From: CAYJGJ01 sp964367585
GTDB taxonomy: Bacteria > Bacillota > Clostridia > Peptostreptococcales > Anaerovoracaceae
Assembly: GCA_964367585.1 (NCBI GenBank)
Contig: CAYIYH010000001.1
Location: forward strand, 434,001-498,000
Direction: 5' to 3'
DNA: 64,000 bases
The notes below the pieces were generated by a model, which was given only the letters and a program-made list of their open reading frames with translations, made no database searches and was not told the DNA's origin. The position numbers were made by a program, and so were the translations under genes. Below, piece by piece: positions 35,840 through 45,237 of this stretch. The stretch's first letter is position 1. Every line of letters starts with the position of its first letter.

Positions 35840-35885
35840 ATAATTATAAAAGGCCATTGAAATATCAATGGCCTTTTATAATTAT
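35840..35885. terminator. Long bidirectional terminator after the flavodiiron gene
   Basis: 21-bp perfect stem (ATAATTATAAAAGGCCATTGA and its complement) with a 4-base loop AATA. Its right arm touches the CCA end of the tRNA on the other strand. Confidence 0.9.
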
Positions 35886-35960
35886 GGTGGACGATACAGG
35901 GCTTGAACCTGTGACCTTCCGCACGTCAAGCGGATGCTCTCCCAGCTGAGCTAATCGTCC
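35885..35960 (-). tRNA. tRNA-Val (anticodon GAC)
   Basis: 76 bases on the minus strand. Acceptor GGACGAT pairs with ATCGTCC; D arm GCTC-AGCTGGGA-GAGC; anticodon stem CCGC/GCGG around loop TTGACGT with anticodon GAC; T arm CACAGGTTCAAGCCCTGT region; encoded CCA end. The anticodon reads GUC, so valine. Confidence 0.95.
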
Positions 35961-36024
35961 ATATTATATATAATCCCACCCTATGTTAGCTAATAAGTTT
36001 AGGGGGATTATTTATCGATCTACC

Positions 36025-36111
36025 CTTGCTGCGCAAGATGACAGCTTTATATTAGCCACGCTAATATAAAATAAATGCTGTTTTAGGCGATAAGAAACTG
36101 TTCCATCGCCT
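36025..36111. other. Three consecutive hairpins between tRNA-Val and pncB
   Basis: CTTGC-TGC-GCAAG (36025-36037), TTATATTAGC-CAC-GCTAATATAA (36047-36069, enclosed by ACAGC/GCTGT), and AGGCGAT...ATCGCCT (36085-36111). This lies past the pncB stop on the minus strand. Probably terminator and spacer structure; an RNA role is possible. Confidence 0.55.
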
Positions 36112-36160
36112 ATCCTAACCAATTATAGCATTGAATGCAGAGACTTGTCAATAACATTTG

Positions 36161-37576
36161 CTATAAGAGTTTAGTTTTCAAGTCCCAAAGGCTATGTGAC
36201 AAGTCGACATAATAGGTCTGTGGATTTTCAAAACGAAGCATTTCCTCCCAAAGTGTATCTATCTGTTCACTACAATACCTTTTGATATCGTGAATAGATG
36301 GACACTTATAAACGCAAACCCCTTTTTGGAAAATAGGAACATTCAGCTTACGGACTTTAAAGTTACAGATATTCTTCTTTTTCCAGGGAGCAATCGGGTC
36401 AAATATCTCGTATCCGTCTTTTTCCTCTATTGTTTCTCCAGCCAAGGTTATTACGTCTGCGATTACTTTATTTGTATCTTTGTCGTATAATCGATATACT
36501 TCTTTGAATCCTGGGGTAGTAATTTTTTCAACATTTTCGGATATTTTAATCTTTGGAACTATCTCCCCGTTTTTTTCTACTGCCACTAATTTGTAGACTC
36601 CACCAAAGACAGATTCCGATTTCGAAGTTATTAGATTCTCGCCTACGCCAAAAGAATCTATCGGAGCACCTTCACGGATTACTTCCCTAATTATATATTC
36701 ATCTAAGGCATTTGATACGATTATTTTGCATTGAGTAAGACCAGCCTCGTCTAGCATTACCCTAGCCTTTTTGGTCAAATATGTAATGTCTCCGCTATCT
36801 ATTCTAATCGCCATATTATGTGGTTTTAATTTTTTAAATGCTTCTATGGCATTAGGCACACCTTCTTTTAAGACATTGTAAGTATCCACAAGAAGCGTGC
36901 AATTTTCAGGATATATTCTCGCATAAGCTTCAAAAGCCTCCAACTCGCTATCAAACATTTGCACCCAGCTGTGTGCCATAGTGCCCTTGGCTTTTATGTC
37001 GTAGTCTCTCTCTGCTATAGTACAAGCCGTCACTACACACCCAGCTATATAAGCACTTCTAGCACCATATATTGCAGCACTTTCTCCATGTGCACGTCTA
37101 GTTCCGAATTCCATTATTCCCCTACCTTCTGCGGCACGGACTATTCTATTAGACTTCGTTGCTATCAGACTCTGATGATTGATGCAAAGTAGAATCATCG
37201 TCTCTACGAACTGAGCTTGAATTACAGGTCCTCGTACGGTCAAAACTGGTTCGTTAGGAAAAATCGGCGTACCCTCGGGAATTGCCCAAACATCACACTC
37301 AAACTTGAAATTTTTCAGATACTCCAAGAAACCATCAGAAAAAACTTTTTTACCTTTGAGATATGCGATGTCTTCCGATGTAAATTCAAGATCTTTTATG
37401 TACTCAATGACCGACTCTAAGCCTGCCATGATTGCAAAGCCACCACCGTCGGGAACTCGCCTAAAGAACATGTCGAAATAAACTATTTCGTCGGCTTTTC
37501 CAGATTCAAAATATCCGTTTCCCATTGTGAGTTCATAAAAATCGGTAAGCATTGTCATATTTAATTTTTGTTTCAT
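36161..37576 (-). CDS. pncB: Nicotinate phosphoribosyltransferase
   Basis: 471 aa from the ATG at 37576 (MKQKLNMTMLTDFYELTMGN), AAAGG upstream. Family hallmarks: TDFYELTMG, FFRRVPDGGGFAI, FGTRRAHGESAAI, MAHSWVQMF, LVDTYNVLKEG, IRIDSGDITYL and FGVGENLITS. It turns nicotinate and PRPP into NaMN for NAD salvage. It lies between the uvrBA operon and tRNA-Val on the minus strand. Confidence 0.96.
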   Translation of the reverse strand: MKQKLNMTMLTDFYELTMGNGYFESGKADEIVYFDMFFRRVPDGGGFAIMAGLESVIEYIKDLEFTSEDIAYLKGKKVFSDGFLEYLKNFKFECDVWAIPEGTPIFPNEPVLTVRGPVIQAQFVETMILLCINHQSLIATKSNRIVRAAEGRGIMEFGTRRAHGESAAIYGARSAYIAGCVVTACTIAERDYDIKAKGTMAHSWVQMFDSELEAFEAYARIYPENCTLLVDTYNVLKEGVPNAIEAFKKLKPHNMAIRIDSGDITYLTKKARVMLDEAGLTQCKIIVSNALDEYIIREVIREGAPIDSFGVGENLITSKSESVFGGVYKLVAVEKNGEIVPKIKISENVEKITTPGFKEVYRLYDKDTNKVIADVITLAGETIEEKDGYEIFDPIAPWKKKNICNFKVRKLNVPIFQKGVCVYKCPSIHDIKRYCSEQIDTLWEEMLRFENPQTYYVDLSHSLWDLKTKLL

Positions 37577-37667
37577 GCCTCTGCCTTTCATACGAATTTA
37601 CCAACGACACGCTATTATCTAATTTCGTTTTTTACCGCTGTGTCGAAGGTTGCAATTATATATCTTA

Positions 37668-40595
37668 TCAAAGAACTTTTTTCAGAAATTGCCCAGTGTA
37701 GGAATCCGAACACTCCGCAACTTGTTCCGGAGTTCCGGTTACTACGATATCGCCACCCTTGTCTCCGCCGTTAGGACCTAAATCTATAATATGATCCGCC
37801 CTTTTTATTACATCTAAGTTATGCTCAATTACGACAACACTATTTCCTGCATCTACTAGCGTGTCTAGTACAGAAAGCAGTTTATCTACATCGTAAAAAT
37901 GTAATCCCGTAGTAGGTTCATCGAGTATGTATAGAGTGTTTCCTGTACTTTTCTTTGATAATTCCGTGGCAAGTTTTACTCTTTGCGCCTCACCTCCGGA
38001 AAGCTGCGTCGAAGGCTGTCCTAACTTAATATAGTCAAGACCCACATCGTCTAGCGTCTCGAGTTTTTTTGCTATTGAAGGAATATTTACAAAAAAGTGT
38101 CTAGCCTCTTCAACACTCATCTCCAAAACATCGCTTATATTCTTTCCTTTATATTTAACCTCTAGTGTTTCTCTGCTGTATCTTTTCCCTTTACAAACTT
38201 CACAACCGACATATACATCAGGCAAAAAGTGCATCTCAATCTTTAAAATACCGTCGCCACTACATGCCTCACACCTACCGCCCTTGACATTAAAGCTAAA
38301 TCTTCCTTTTTCGTATCCCCTGAGTTTCGCCTCCGGTAAGGAAGCAAACAAATCTCTTATTGGTGTAAACATGCCTGTATATGTAGCAGGGTTAGAGCGA
38401 GGAGTTCTTCCTATTGGTGATTGATCAATATCAATTACTTTGTCGATATACTCAATTCCAGTTATTTTTTTGTGTTTACCAACGCCTACTTTTGATCCGT
38501 TTAGGCTTTCTTGAATGCCTTTGAATAAAATATCATTTACTAGGCTACTTTTTCCCGAACCTGATACCCCAGTTACACAAACAAGTTTTCCCAAGGGAAA
38601 TTCAACATCGATTCCCTTTAAATTATTTGCACTTGCACCTACGACTTTTATACTTTCATTTGTTCCTTTTCGTCTACTAGATGGAACCGGTATATATCTT
38701 TTACCAGACAAATACTGTCCGGTAATCGATTCTTCACAGTTAATAATTTCGTTTATATCGCCTTCCGCAACTAGTCTTCCACCATTGATTCCCGCACCCG
38801 GTCCAATGTCTACGATATGATCGGCTACACGCATTGTGTCTTCATCATGCTCGACGACGATAAGTGTGTTTCCAATATCTGTCAAATAACGCAATGTAGC
38901 AAGAAGTTTTTCGTTGTCTTTTTGATGCAACCCTATACTTGGTTCGTCTAATATGTACAAAACGCCTGTCAACGCAGAACCTATTTGCGTTGCTAGTCTA
39001 ATTCGCTGAGATTCTCCACCAGAAAGGGTTCCCGAACTTCGTGAAAGCGACAAATAATCCAATCCGACATCTATCAAAAAATGCAGTCTTTCTTTAATTT
39101 CCTTTACTATCTGCTTGGAAATTTCTTCGTCTTTTGAATCCATGCTAAGATTGTTAATAAATTCGAAAGCATCCCTTATTGCGAGTTCCGAGATTTCGGC
39201 TATGTTACTATTCCCCACCGTGACTGCAAGAATTTCTGGCTTTAATCTTTTCCCGTCGCAATCCGGACAATGCACGATAGACAAGAACTTGGACATCTTC
39301 TCCTTGAGGTATTCTGATTCACTTTCCCTAAGCCGTCTCTCCACACTATTAATTAATCCCTCAAAGGCATAGTTCATGTTAGAAACGCTACCCGTGTTTT
39401 TACTCGTGTACACGTATTGTAATTTCTTCCCTTTTGTTCCATACAACACTTCATTTCTAAATGTCTTTGGAAGTGTACCAAAAGGTGCTGTTACATCAAT
39501 TCCATGCTTATCTACTAAAGCCTGCAATGTCGTTCTATAAAAACCCGAAACCTCCAGTGAAGAAATAAGATTACTGAGAGCTCCACCAAAAATGCTTTTG
39601 TCCTTATTAATCAATAGATCTTCATCTATATATTGTGTAAAGCCAAGTCCTTTACATGTTTCACAGGCGCCAAATGGGCTATTGAAAGAAAACATCCTTG
39701 GTTCTAATTCTTCTAATCCTACGCCATGTATATGACATGCGAGCTTAGTGTTATATACAGTTTCTGAGGATGCACCATTTCCCGTTTCTTCATCATTTAC
39801 TTTCGATTGGTTATCAATAGATTCATCTTTCGAATCGGAGGATTCACCAGTCGTCTGCTGCAAAGCACCGTCCGGTTCATCAAGGTTTTTAACGATTACC
39901 AAACCATCACCATGTGCTATAGCAATTTCAACACTTTCGGCTATTCTGCTTTCTTGTCCCTCTCTAATAATTATTCTATCTACTACTATTTCAATTGTAT
40001 GTTTAAACGTCTTTTCTAAATGAATTTCCTCTTCTGCAATGTTTATGATTTTACCATCTATTCTTGCCCTAGTAAATCCTTCTTTGATGATTCTCTCTAT
40101 TACTTTTTCATGCTCGCCTTTTCGCGCTCTTATTACTGGAGCAATTATTGCTATTTTAGTCCCTTCTTCCATTTTCATTATGTTGTCAACAATTTGGTCT
40201 ACAGATTGACTTGAGATAGGCTCACCACATATGTGACAATGTGGCTTTCCTATTCTAGCAAACATTAATCTCAAGTAATCATGAATTTCTGTGACTGTAC
40301 CGACTGTAGAACGAGGATTGTTATTAGTCGTTTTTTGGTCGATCGAGATGGCTGGAGACAATCCCTCTATAAATTCCACGTCCGGTTTTTCCATTTGCCC
40401 CAAAAATTGTCTTGCATACGCAGACAGACTCTCTACATATCGTCTTTGACCTTCCGCATAAATCGTATCAAATGCAAGCGATGATTTGCCTGACCCTGAT
40501 AATCCTGTAAAAACTATCATTTTTTCTCTAGGCAAAACCACATCTAGGTTATCCAAGTTATTTTCATTTGCGCCTTTAATTCTAATTTCTTTCAT
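37668..40595 (-). CDS. uvrA: UvrA, excinuclease ABC subunit A
   Basis: 975 aa. Two ABC ATPase halves: Walker A GLSGSGKSSLAF and GVSGSGKSSLVN, signatures LSGGESQRIRLA and LSGGEAQRVKLA, Walker B ILDEPSIGLH and ILDEPTTGLH. Zinc fingers include CHICGEP, CETCKGLG, CPDCDGK and CEACSGDG. It finds DNA damage with UvrB. Extra length comes from an acidic, Ser-rich insert (about residues 250-285) just before the ACHIHG finger. Its ATG follows uvrB by 18 bases, so the genes form an operon. Confidence 0.97.
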   Translation of the reverse strand: MKEIRIKGANENNLDNLDVVLPREKMIVFTGLSGSGKSSLAFDTIYAEGQRRYVESLSAYARQFLGQMEKPDVEFIEGLSPAISIDQKTTNNNPRSTVGTVTEIHDYLRLMFARIGKPHCHICGEPISSQSVDQIVDNIMKMEEGTKIAIIAPVIRARKGEHEKVIERIIKEGFTRARIDGKIINIAEEEIHLEKTFKHTIEIVVDRIIIREGQESRIAESVEIAIAHGDGLVIVKNLDEPDGALQQTTGESSDSKDESIDNQSKVNDEETGNGASSETVYNTKLACHIHGVGLEELEPRMFSFNSPFGACETCKGLGFTQYIDEDLLINKDKSIFGGALSNLISSLEVSGFYRTTLQALVDKHGIDVTAPFGTLPKTFRNEVLYGTKGKKLQYVYTSKNTGSVSNMNYAFEGLINSVERRLRESESEYLKEKMSKFLSIVHCPDCDGKRLKPEILAVTVGNSNIAEISELAIRDAFEFINNLSMDSKDEEISKQIVKEIKERLHFLIDVGLDYLSLSRSSGTLSGGESQRIRLATQIGSALTGVLYILDEPSIGLHQKDNEKLLATLRYLTDIGNTLIVVEHDEDTMRVADHIVDIGPGAGINGGRLVAEGDINEIINCEESITGQYLSGKRYIPVPSSRRKGTNESIKVVGASANNLKGIDVEFPLGKLVCVTGVSGSGKSSLVNDILFKGIQESLNGSKVGVGKHKKITGIEYIDKVIDIDQSPIGRTPRSNPATYTGMFTPIRDLFASLPEAKLRGYEKGRFSFNVKGGRCEACSGDGILKIEMHFLPDVYVGCEVCKGKRYSRETLEVKYKGKNISDVLEMSVEEARHFFVNIPSIAKKLETLDDVGLDYIKLGQPSTQLSGGEAQRVKLATELSKKSTGNTLYILDEPTTGLHFYDVDKLLSVLDTLVDAGNSVVVIEHNLDVIKRADHIIDLGPNGGDKGGDIVVTGTPEQVAECSDSYTGQFLKKVL

Positions 40596-40613
40596 TCATT
40601 TCTCTCTTTTTAA

Positions 40614-42587
40614 CTACATGCTCGCCTTATATTCAAATATACGGTCACGAAGTATTGCAGCTTGTTCAAATTGCATATCGTCTGCAGCTTGCTTCATTTG
40701 CTTTTCTAGACTCTTTACAAATTCTTTTAGTTCTTTTTTCGTCATTTCTAACGGTTTCTTGCCTTTGTATTTGTCGTCTCCAATGTCTTGCTTAGTTGCT
40801 TCAATAACTTCTCGTACTTCTTTGATTATTGTTGCAGGCTCAATTCCATGTTCCTTATTGTAATCGTTCTGTATCTGTCTTCTTCTTTTTGTTTCGTCTA
40901 TCGATCTTTGCATCGCAGGCGTTATTTTATCGGCGTACATAATGACTTTGCCGTTAACATTTCTTGCGGCTCGACCTATAGTTTGGATTAACGATGTTTC
41001 CGTACGCAAGAATCCTTCTTTATCGGCATCCAATATGCAAACTAGGGAAACCTCAGGAATGTCTAATCCTTCACGGAGCAAGTTGATTCCTACAAGAACG
41101 TCGAATTCACCTAATCTTAAATCTCTAAGTATTTCGATTCTCTCCAAAGTATCTACTTCCGAATGTAGATATTTCACCTTAATATTTACATTGGCAAGGT
41201 AGTCCGTCAAACTCTCCGCCATTTTCTTTGTCAGTGTAGTTATGAATACTCTTTCTTGTCTATTTACTCGTGTTTTTATCTCGCCGATAAGATCGTCTAT
41301 TTGCCCATCGATCGGTCTCACTTCTATTTCGGGATCGAGCAAGCCTGTAGGCCTGATAATTTGCTCCGCAGTAATTCCTTGCGACTGAGTCTTTTCGTAC
41401 TCCGCAGGGGTGGCACTCACATATATAATTTGGCGCGCAACATCACAAAACTCTTCGAATCGTAGTGGACGATTATCGAGAGCAGATGGAAGCCTGAATC
41501 CGAATTCTACCAATGAAGATTTTCTAGATTGATCTCCTGCATGCATCGCTCTTAGTTGAGGAAGCATTACGTGAGATTCGTCTATAAATATCAAGTAATC
41601 ATCGGGGAAATAATCCATCAGCGTAAATGGTCTCGTGCCGGGTGGAAGTCCATTAAGATGTCTAGTATAATTTTCTATTCCTTTACAACTTCCGATTTCC
41701 CGTAGCATTTCTAAGTCATATTTTGTCCGCTGTTCTATTCTTTGGGCTTCGAGCAGGCGACCTCTATCTTTAAACCAGGTTATTCGCTCTTTTAGCTCTT
41801 CATCGATAGTTGAAACGGCTCTTTCCATATTTTCTTCGGATGTGACGTAATGAGATGCGGGGAAAACCGAAGCATGCGTCCGCAATCCATATACTTCACC
41901 AGTGACTGGATTCATCTCCTTAATCGACTCTATCTCATCGTCGAATGTTTCAACTCTTAGAAATTTATCGTCGTTTACTGGAAAAATATCTATTATATCC
42001 CCTCTTACCCTGAAGGTTCCTCGTTCGAAATTTGTGTCATTTCTATTATATTGAATATCGACTAGTCTTCTAAGGATGTCATTTCGCGGCTTTTTCATTC
42101 CCGGTCTTAGGGAGAGCACGTGATCGGCATAATCAATCGGACTACCTAATCCATATATGCACGAAACACTTGCCACAATGATTACATCATTTCTCTCCGA
42201 AAGAGCTGATGTGGCGGAGTGGCGGAGTTTTTCTATTTCTTGATTAATATCGGAATCTTTTTCGATGTACGTATCAGTGCTCGGGACGTATGCTTCAGGT
42301 TGATAATAGTCATAGTATGAAACAAAATACTCAACGGCGTTATCGGGAAAAAATGATTGAAATTCTCCATGCAGTTGTGCGGCAAGGGTCTTGTTGTGAG
42401 ATATGATGAGCGTCGGCTTTTGAACTTTTTCAATAATATTTGCCATCGTGAAAGTCTTACCCGAACCTGTCACACCGCGCAAAGTTTGATATGCTTCACC
42501 ATTAATGACACCTTCAGACAAAGTACTGACAGCACCTATCTGGTCACCTACCATTTTAAAATCCGACTTTATTTCAAAGCGATTCAT
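40614..42587 (-). CDS. uvrB: UvrB, excinuclease ABC subunit B
   Basis: 657 aa. N-terminal GVTGSGKTFTMANI is Walker A. The damage-clamp hairpin region is YYDYYQPEAYVPSTDTYIEK, DESHV is motif II, and ATPAEYE and QTIGRAARNVNGK are helicase motifs. The C-terminal UVR domain (FVKSLEKQMKQAADDMQFEQ, AAILRDRIFEY) binds UvrC. First gene of uvrBA, typical length. Confidence 0.98.
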   Translation of the reverse strand: MNRFEIKSDFKMVGDQIGAVSTLSEGVINGEAYQTLRGVTGSGKTFTMANIIEKVQKPTLIISHNKTLAAQLHGEFQSFFPDNAVEYFVSYYDYYQPEAYVPSTDTYIEKDSDINQEIEKLRHSATSALSERNDVIIVASVSCIYGLGSPIDYADHVLSLRPGMKKPRNDILRRLVDIQYNRNDTNFERGTFRVRGDIIDIFPVNDDKFLRVETFDDEIESIKEMNPVTGEVYGLRTHASVFPASHYVTSEENMERAVSTIDEELKERITWFKDRGRLLEAQRIEQRTKYDLEMLREIGSCKGIENYTRHLNGLPPGTRPFTLMDYFPDDYLIFIDESHVMLPQLRAMHAGDQSRKSSLVEFGFRLPSALDNRPLRFEEFCDVARQIIYVSATPAEYEKTQSQGITAEQIIRPTGLLDPEIEVRPIDGQIDDLIGEIKTRVNRQERVFITTLTKKMAESLTDYLANVNIKVKYLHSEVDTLERIEILRDLRLGEFDVLVGINLLREGLDIPEVSLVCILDADKEGFLRTETSLIQTIGRAARNVNGKVIMYADKITPAMQRSIDETKRRRQIQNDYNKEHGIEPATIIKEVREVIEATKQDIGDDKYKGKKPLEMTKKELKEFVKSLEKQMKQAADDMQFEQAAILRDRIFEYKASM

Positions 42588-42611
42588 ATATCTCTCTTTC
42601 GTACAACATGA

Positions 42612-42913
42612 TTATTTGATCCACTGTATTTTGCTATTCGGATAACTGCCCAATAAAGTGATTACGGGGCTACCTTCACTATCAGTATTATCTGTTCCTC
42701 TAGTCAGTGGATTACCGTCTACTTCAACACTTTAGAAATTATCATATTCTCCATCAGAAGTAAAATTTCCATCTTGCCCTTGTTTCAATGTCCGCTTTGC
42801 CCCACGGATAAATTAAATTATTCCGTCGCATGCGCGGGCAAAACAGGCAACAGTATGATCGTCATGCATAGGATAATTCCTGTTACAAACAGTTTCTTCA
42901 ATTTCGTTAACAT
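42612..42913 (-). pseudogene. Remnant of a secreted surface protein with X2-like domain
   Basis: From the ATG at 42913 (GGAG upstream) a signal peptide is encoded: MLTKLKKLFVTGIILCMTII followed by LLPVLPAHATE, then a stop at 42818. After a frame change the sequence reads KQGQDGNFTSDGEYDNF, a second stop, and SVEVDGNPLTRGTDNTDSEG then SPVITLLGSYPNSKIQWIK, ending at TAA 42612. This matches one X2-like surface domain similar to the C-terminal domain of the hydrolase at 4885. Two stops and a frame change mark it as dead. Confidence 0.75.
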
Positions 42914-43122
42914 GAAATTATTCTCCTTACAATATTTGATTTATTACTCTCATGAAAACGCCTCATATTTTTGAATTTTATCATAATTGTGATAAAACAT
43001 CAAGACAATATGCCAATACAAATTCAGATATAAATTCACAAATATGATATTAGATTCATAACATCGGACAGATAAATCCAAAGTAATGAAATATTCGATA
43101 AATATAGCGACTAAAAAGTAAC

Positions 43123-43151
43123 AGGCGGTTATCTGCATTGGATAACCGCCT
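43123..43151 (-). terminator. Terminator hairpin after the DHH gene
   Basis: AGGCGGTTATC / GATAACCGCCT, 11-bp perfect stem, 7-base loop, followed on the minus strand by GTTACTTTTTAG. Confidence 0.7.
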
Positions 43152-43182
43152 TATTTGAATTCGTTTAATTGTTAAAATTATT

Positions 43183-44094
43183 TTAACCTTCGACTATTTC
43201 CTTTAGCAACTTAGGAACTTCTTCGTCCATTTTTTCTTCCGTGAACTGGCACGTTCCCACGGCTTTGTGTCCACCGCCGCCATATTTGAGCATCAGTTTG
43301 CCTACATCTATATTCGATGTTTTATTTAAAACAGAATATCCGACAGCACAACTACACCCTTTCCCTCCTCGTCCACTTACAATCCAAGCGGAAATGTTTT
43401 GCTCAGGGTACAGGCTATATATTAAGAATCGATTACCTGTATATATTGGATCCACGCCACGTAAATCACTTATAATAACATCTCCTTCTATTTTTGTGTA
43501 TTTTTTAACCATTTCAATAAACTTGTCGTTTTGCTCCCAATATACCTCGACGCGTTCCTTTACATCTGGAAGATCTAAGATATCTTTAATATCCATCGTC
43601 AAACAACAGTCAATTAGTTTCTCCATCAATGCGTAATTAGATATAGTGAATTGCCTCCATCTTCCCAATCCGGTCCTAGGATCCATTAAGAAACCTAGCA
43701 ATATCCAATCTGTTGGATTTTTCACCTCATCTGCAGTTAGATCTGCAGAGTCCACTTTATCTACGCCTATCATCATCTCCTCTAACCCAGGAAATGTTTC
43801 TGCTCCTCCGTAGTATTCATAAATAATCCTAGCACAAGATGGAGCCAATCTGCTCTCGCCTTTAAATTTTCCTTCTAATTCATTTCTTTCATATTCACTA
43901 GAATGATGATCGAACCAAAGACCACAGCCAGGAACGTAAGGAACATTTGCCAAACAATCGTTAGTACCAATCTCGACCAATCCATCTTGCAAATCTTTTG
44001 GATGAGCAAATGTCCAAGTATCAATAATTCCCGCTTTTTTAAGTAAAGCCGCACAAGCCAATCCATCAAAATCAGATCTCGTAACTAAATTCAT
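43183..44094 (-). CDS. DHH/DHHA1-family phosphoesterase
   Basis: 303 aa, GGGGAGAAG before the ATG. The metal motifs are TRSDFDGLACAAL (DxD equivalent), DHH in LWFDHHSSEYER, and the DHHA1-type C-terminal GGGGHKAVGTCQF. Relatives include exopolyphosphatases and nanoRNases; the substrate cannot be told. It is not NrnA by its short N-terminus. Confidence 0.88.
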   Translation of the reverse strand: MNLVTRSDFDGLACAALLKKAGIIDTWTFAHPKDLQDGLVEIGTNDCLANVPYVPGCGLWFDHHSSEYERNELEGKFKGESRLAPSCARIIYEYYGGAETFPGLEEMMIGVDKVDSADLTADEVKNPTDWILLGFLMDPRTGLGRWRQFTISNYALMEKLIDCCLTMDIKDILDLPDVKERVEVYWEQNDKFIEMVKKYTKIEGDVIISDLRGVDPIYTGNRFLIYSLYPEQNISAWIVSGRGGKGCSCAVGYSVLNKTSNIDVGKLMLKYGGGGHKAVGTCQFTEEKMDEEVPKLLKEIVEG

Positions 44095-44305
44095 TTTTCT
44101 TCTCCCCGTATCATTTTAACCGACCATAAAACTATTTCGTATCATTTTCTTTAAGAATTAAAGTATATTTCTTATCCTTTTCCCTGAGAAACAAGGTATT
44201 ACATTTCGTCTTTGCTCAACAGAATTCTTTATAAAAATATCATGTTCTCTCATTATACTATATTTTACTTTAAAAAGTAAGTCTAGTATAGTAGATTTTT
44301 TTAAT

Positions 44306-44965
44306 TTATGCTGATTTTTTAATCCAACATGAAAATACTTTTTTCCCATAAAAGTACAAGCAGAAGCTACTATCAAAAGTAGAAGCTTTGAGAAGTATAA
44401 AAATATTCTCGGACGAAACCAATCTTCGCATTATGCAATATTCCATAATGCCTACTACGCCTTCTTGTCGATTGTAGCGTTTTCTATTTGTATGATTTCG
44501 GCAACTATTTCGTAAGATTTCGCAATTTTTTGCCTTAGGAATATTTCCATTATCAGATATTGCTTTCGCTTTGGCAGAAAACTCTTGTAGTGCTGAGTCG
44601 TGAACTTTTTCGACATCTTCCTTACTCTTTGCTTCTTTTATCTTTTTTCCATACTGGTCGCGACTTTGCTTAGCTGCCAAGGCATCTTCGTATATCTCAG
44701 GACTTTTTGACTTTAGGTAATCTAGTTCTTCTGAGGTAAGATCCGCCCCACTGATTACCTTTGTGTATAAAGATTGAAGTTTTGCGGCTTCTTTATTATT
44801 TTCCATTTGAAATTCAAAGTGAGTCATTTCAGTATTTTTAGTAGATGTTGCTGATTCTTTATTTATAAGTCCATTTTCCTTTTTCTCATTGAATTCATAC
44901 AGCCTTTTCATATTATTTAACTGATTGTTAATATTACTGACAGAAAACGAGTCAAATCCTATCAT
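44306..44965 (-). CDS. Small hypothetical protein, apparently frameshifted near its C-terminus
   Basis: The open frame codes 219 aa, but only the first 140 or so look natural (charged helices: MTHFEFQMENNKEAAKLQSL, GADLTSEELDYLKSKSPEIY, KKIKEAKSKEDVEKVHDSAL). After NGNIPKAK the frame turns into low-quality Cys/Arg-rich sequence. Removing one A from the A6 tract (44526-44531) restores KAKIAKSYEIVAEIIQIENA then TIDKKA and a stop at 44455. So the original protein was about 169 aa. Domain not identified; similar short helical proteins occur in Lachnospiraceae-type genomes. Expressed divergently from the SPFH gene. Confidence 0.6.
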   Translation of the reverse strand: MIGFDSFSVSNINNQLNNMKRLYEFNEKKENGLINKESATSTKNTEMTHFEFQMENNKEAAKLQSLYTKVISGADLTSEELDYLKSKSPEIYEDALAAKQSRDQYGKKIKEAKSKEDVEKVHDSALQEFSAKAKAISDNGNIPKAKNCEILRNSCRNHTNRKRYNRQEGVVGIMEYCIMRRLVSSENIFILLKASTFDSSFCLYFYGKKVFSCWIKKSA

Positions 44966-45106
44966 GCTTTTGTTACTCCTCTCTATTTATAACATATTAA
45001 TTATATCGACAGTTTTTACTTTTTTCTAAGCAAATAATGCGATAAAATTACATTTTCGTATATAATTCCTATCGGTGATTCATGTAAATCACAAATGAAA
45101 ATGCCC

Positions 45107-45136
45107 TTGACTTTTAAGCATTTTTTGTGCTATATT
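45107..45136 (+). promoter_or_regulatory. Predicted promoter of the SPFH operon
   Basis: TTGACT (45107-45112), 18-base spacer, TATATT (45131-45136) with TGC before the -10 box. Confidence 0.6.
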
Positions 45137-45237
45137 TATAAACAATATCAAATGAAATCGTCGACTATAACTTGGCGAAATCGCAGAATACGCTATTGCT
45201 ATTTTATCGTATTTACTTATATTAAGGAGGAAAACTT

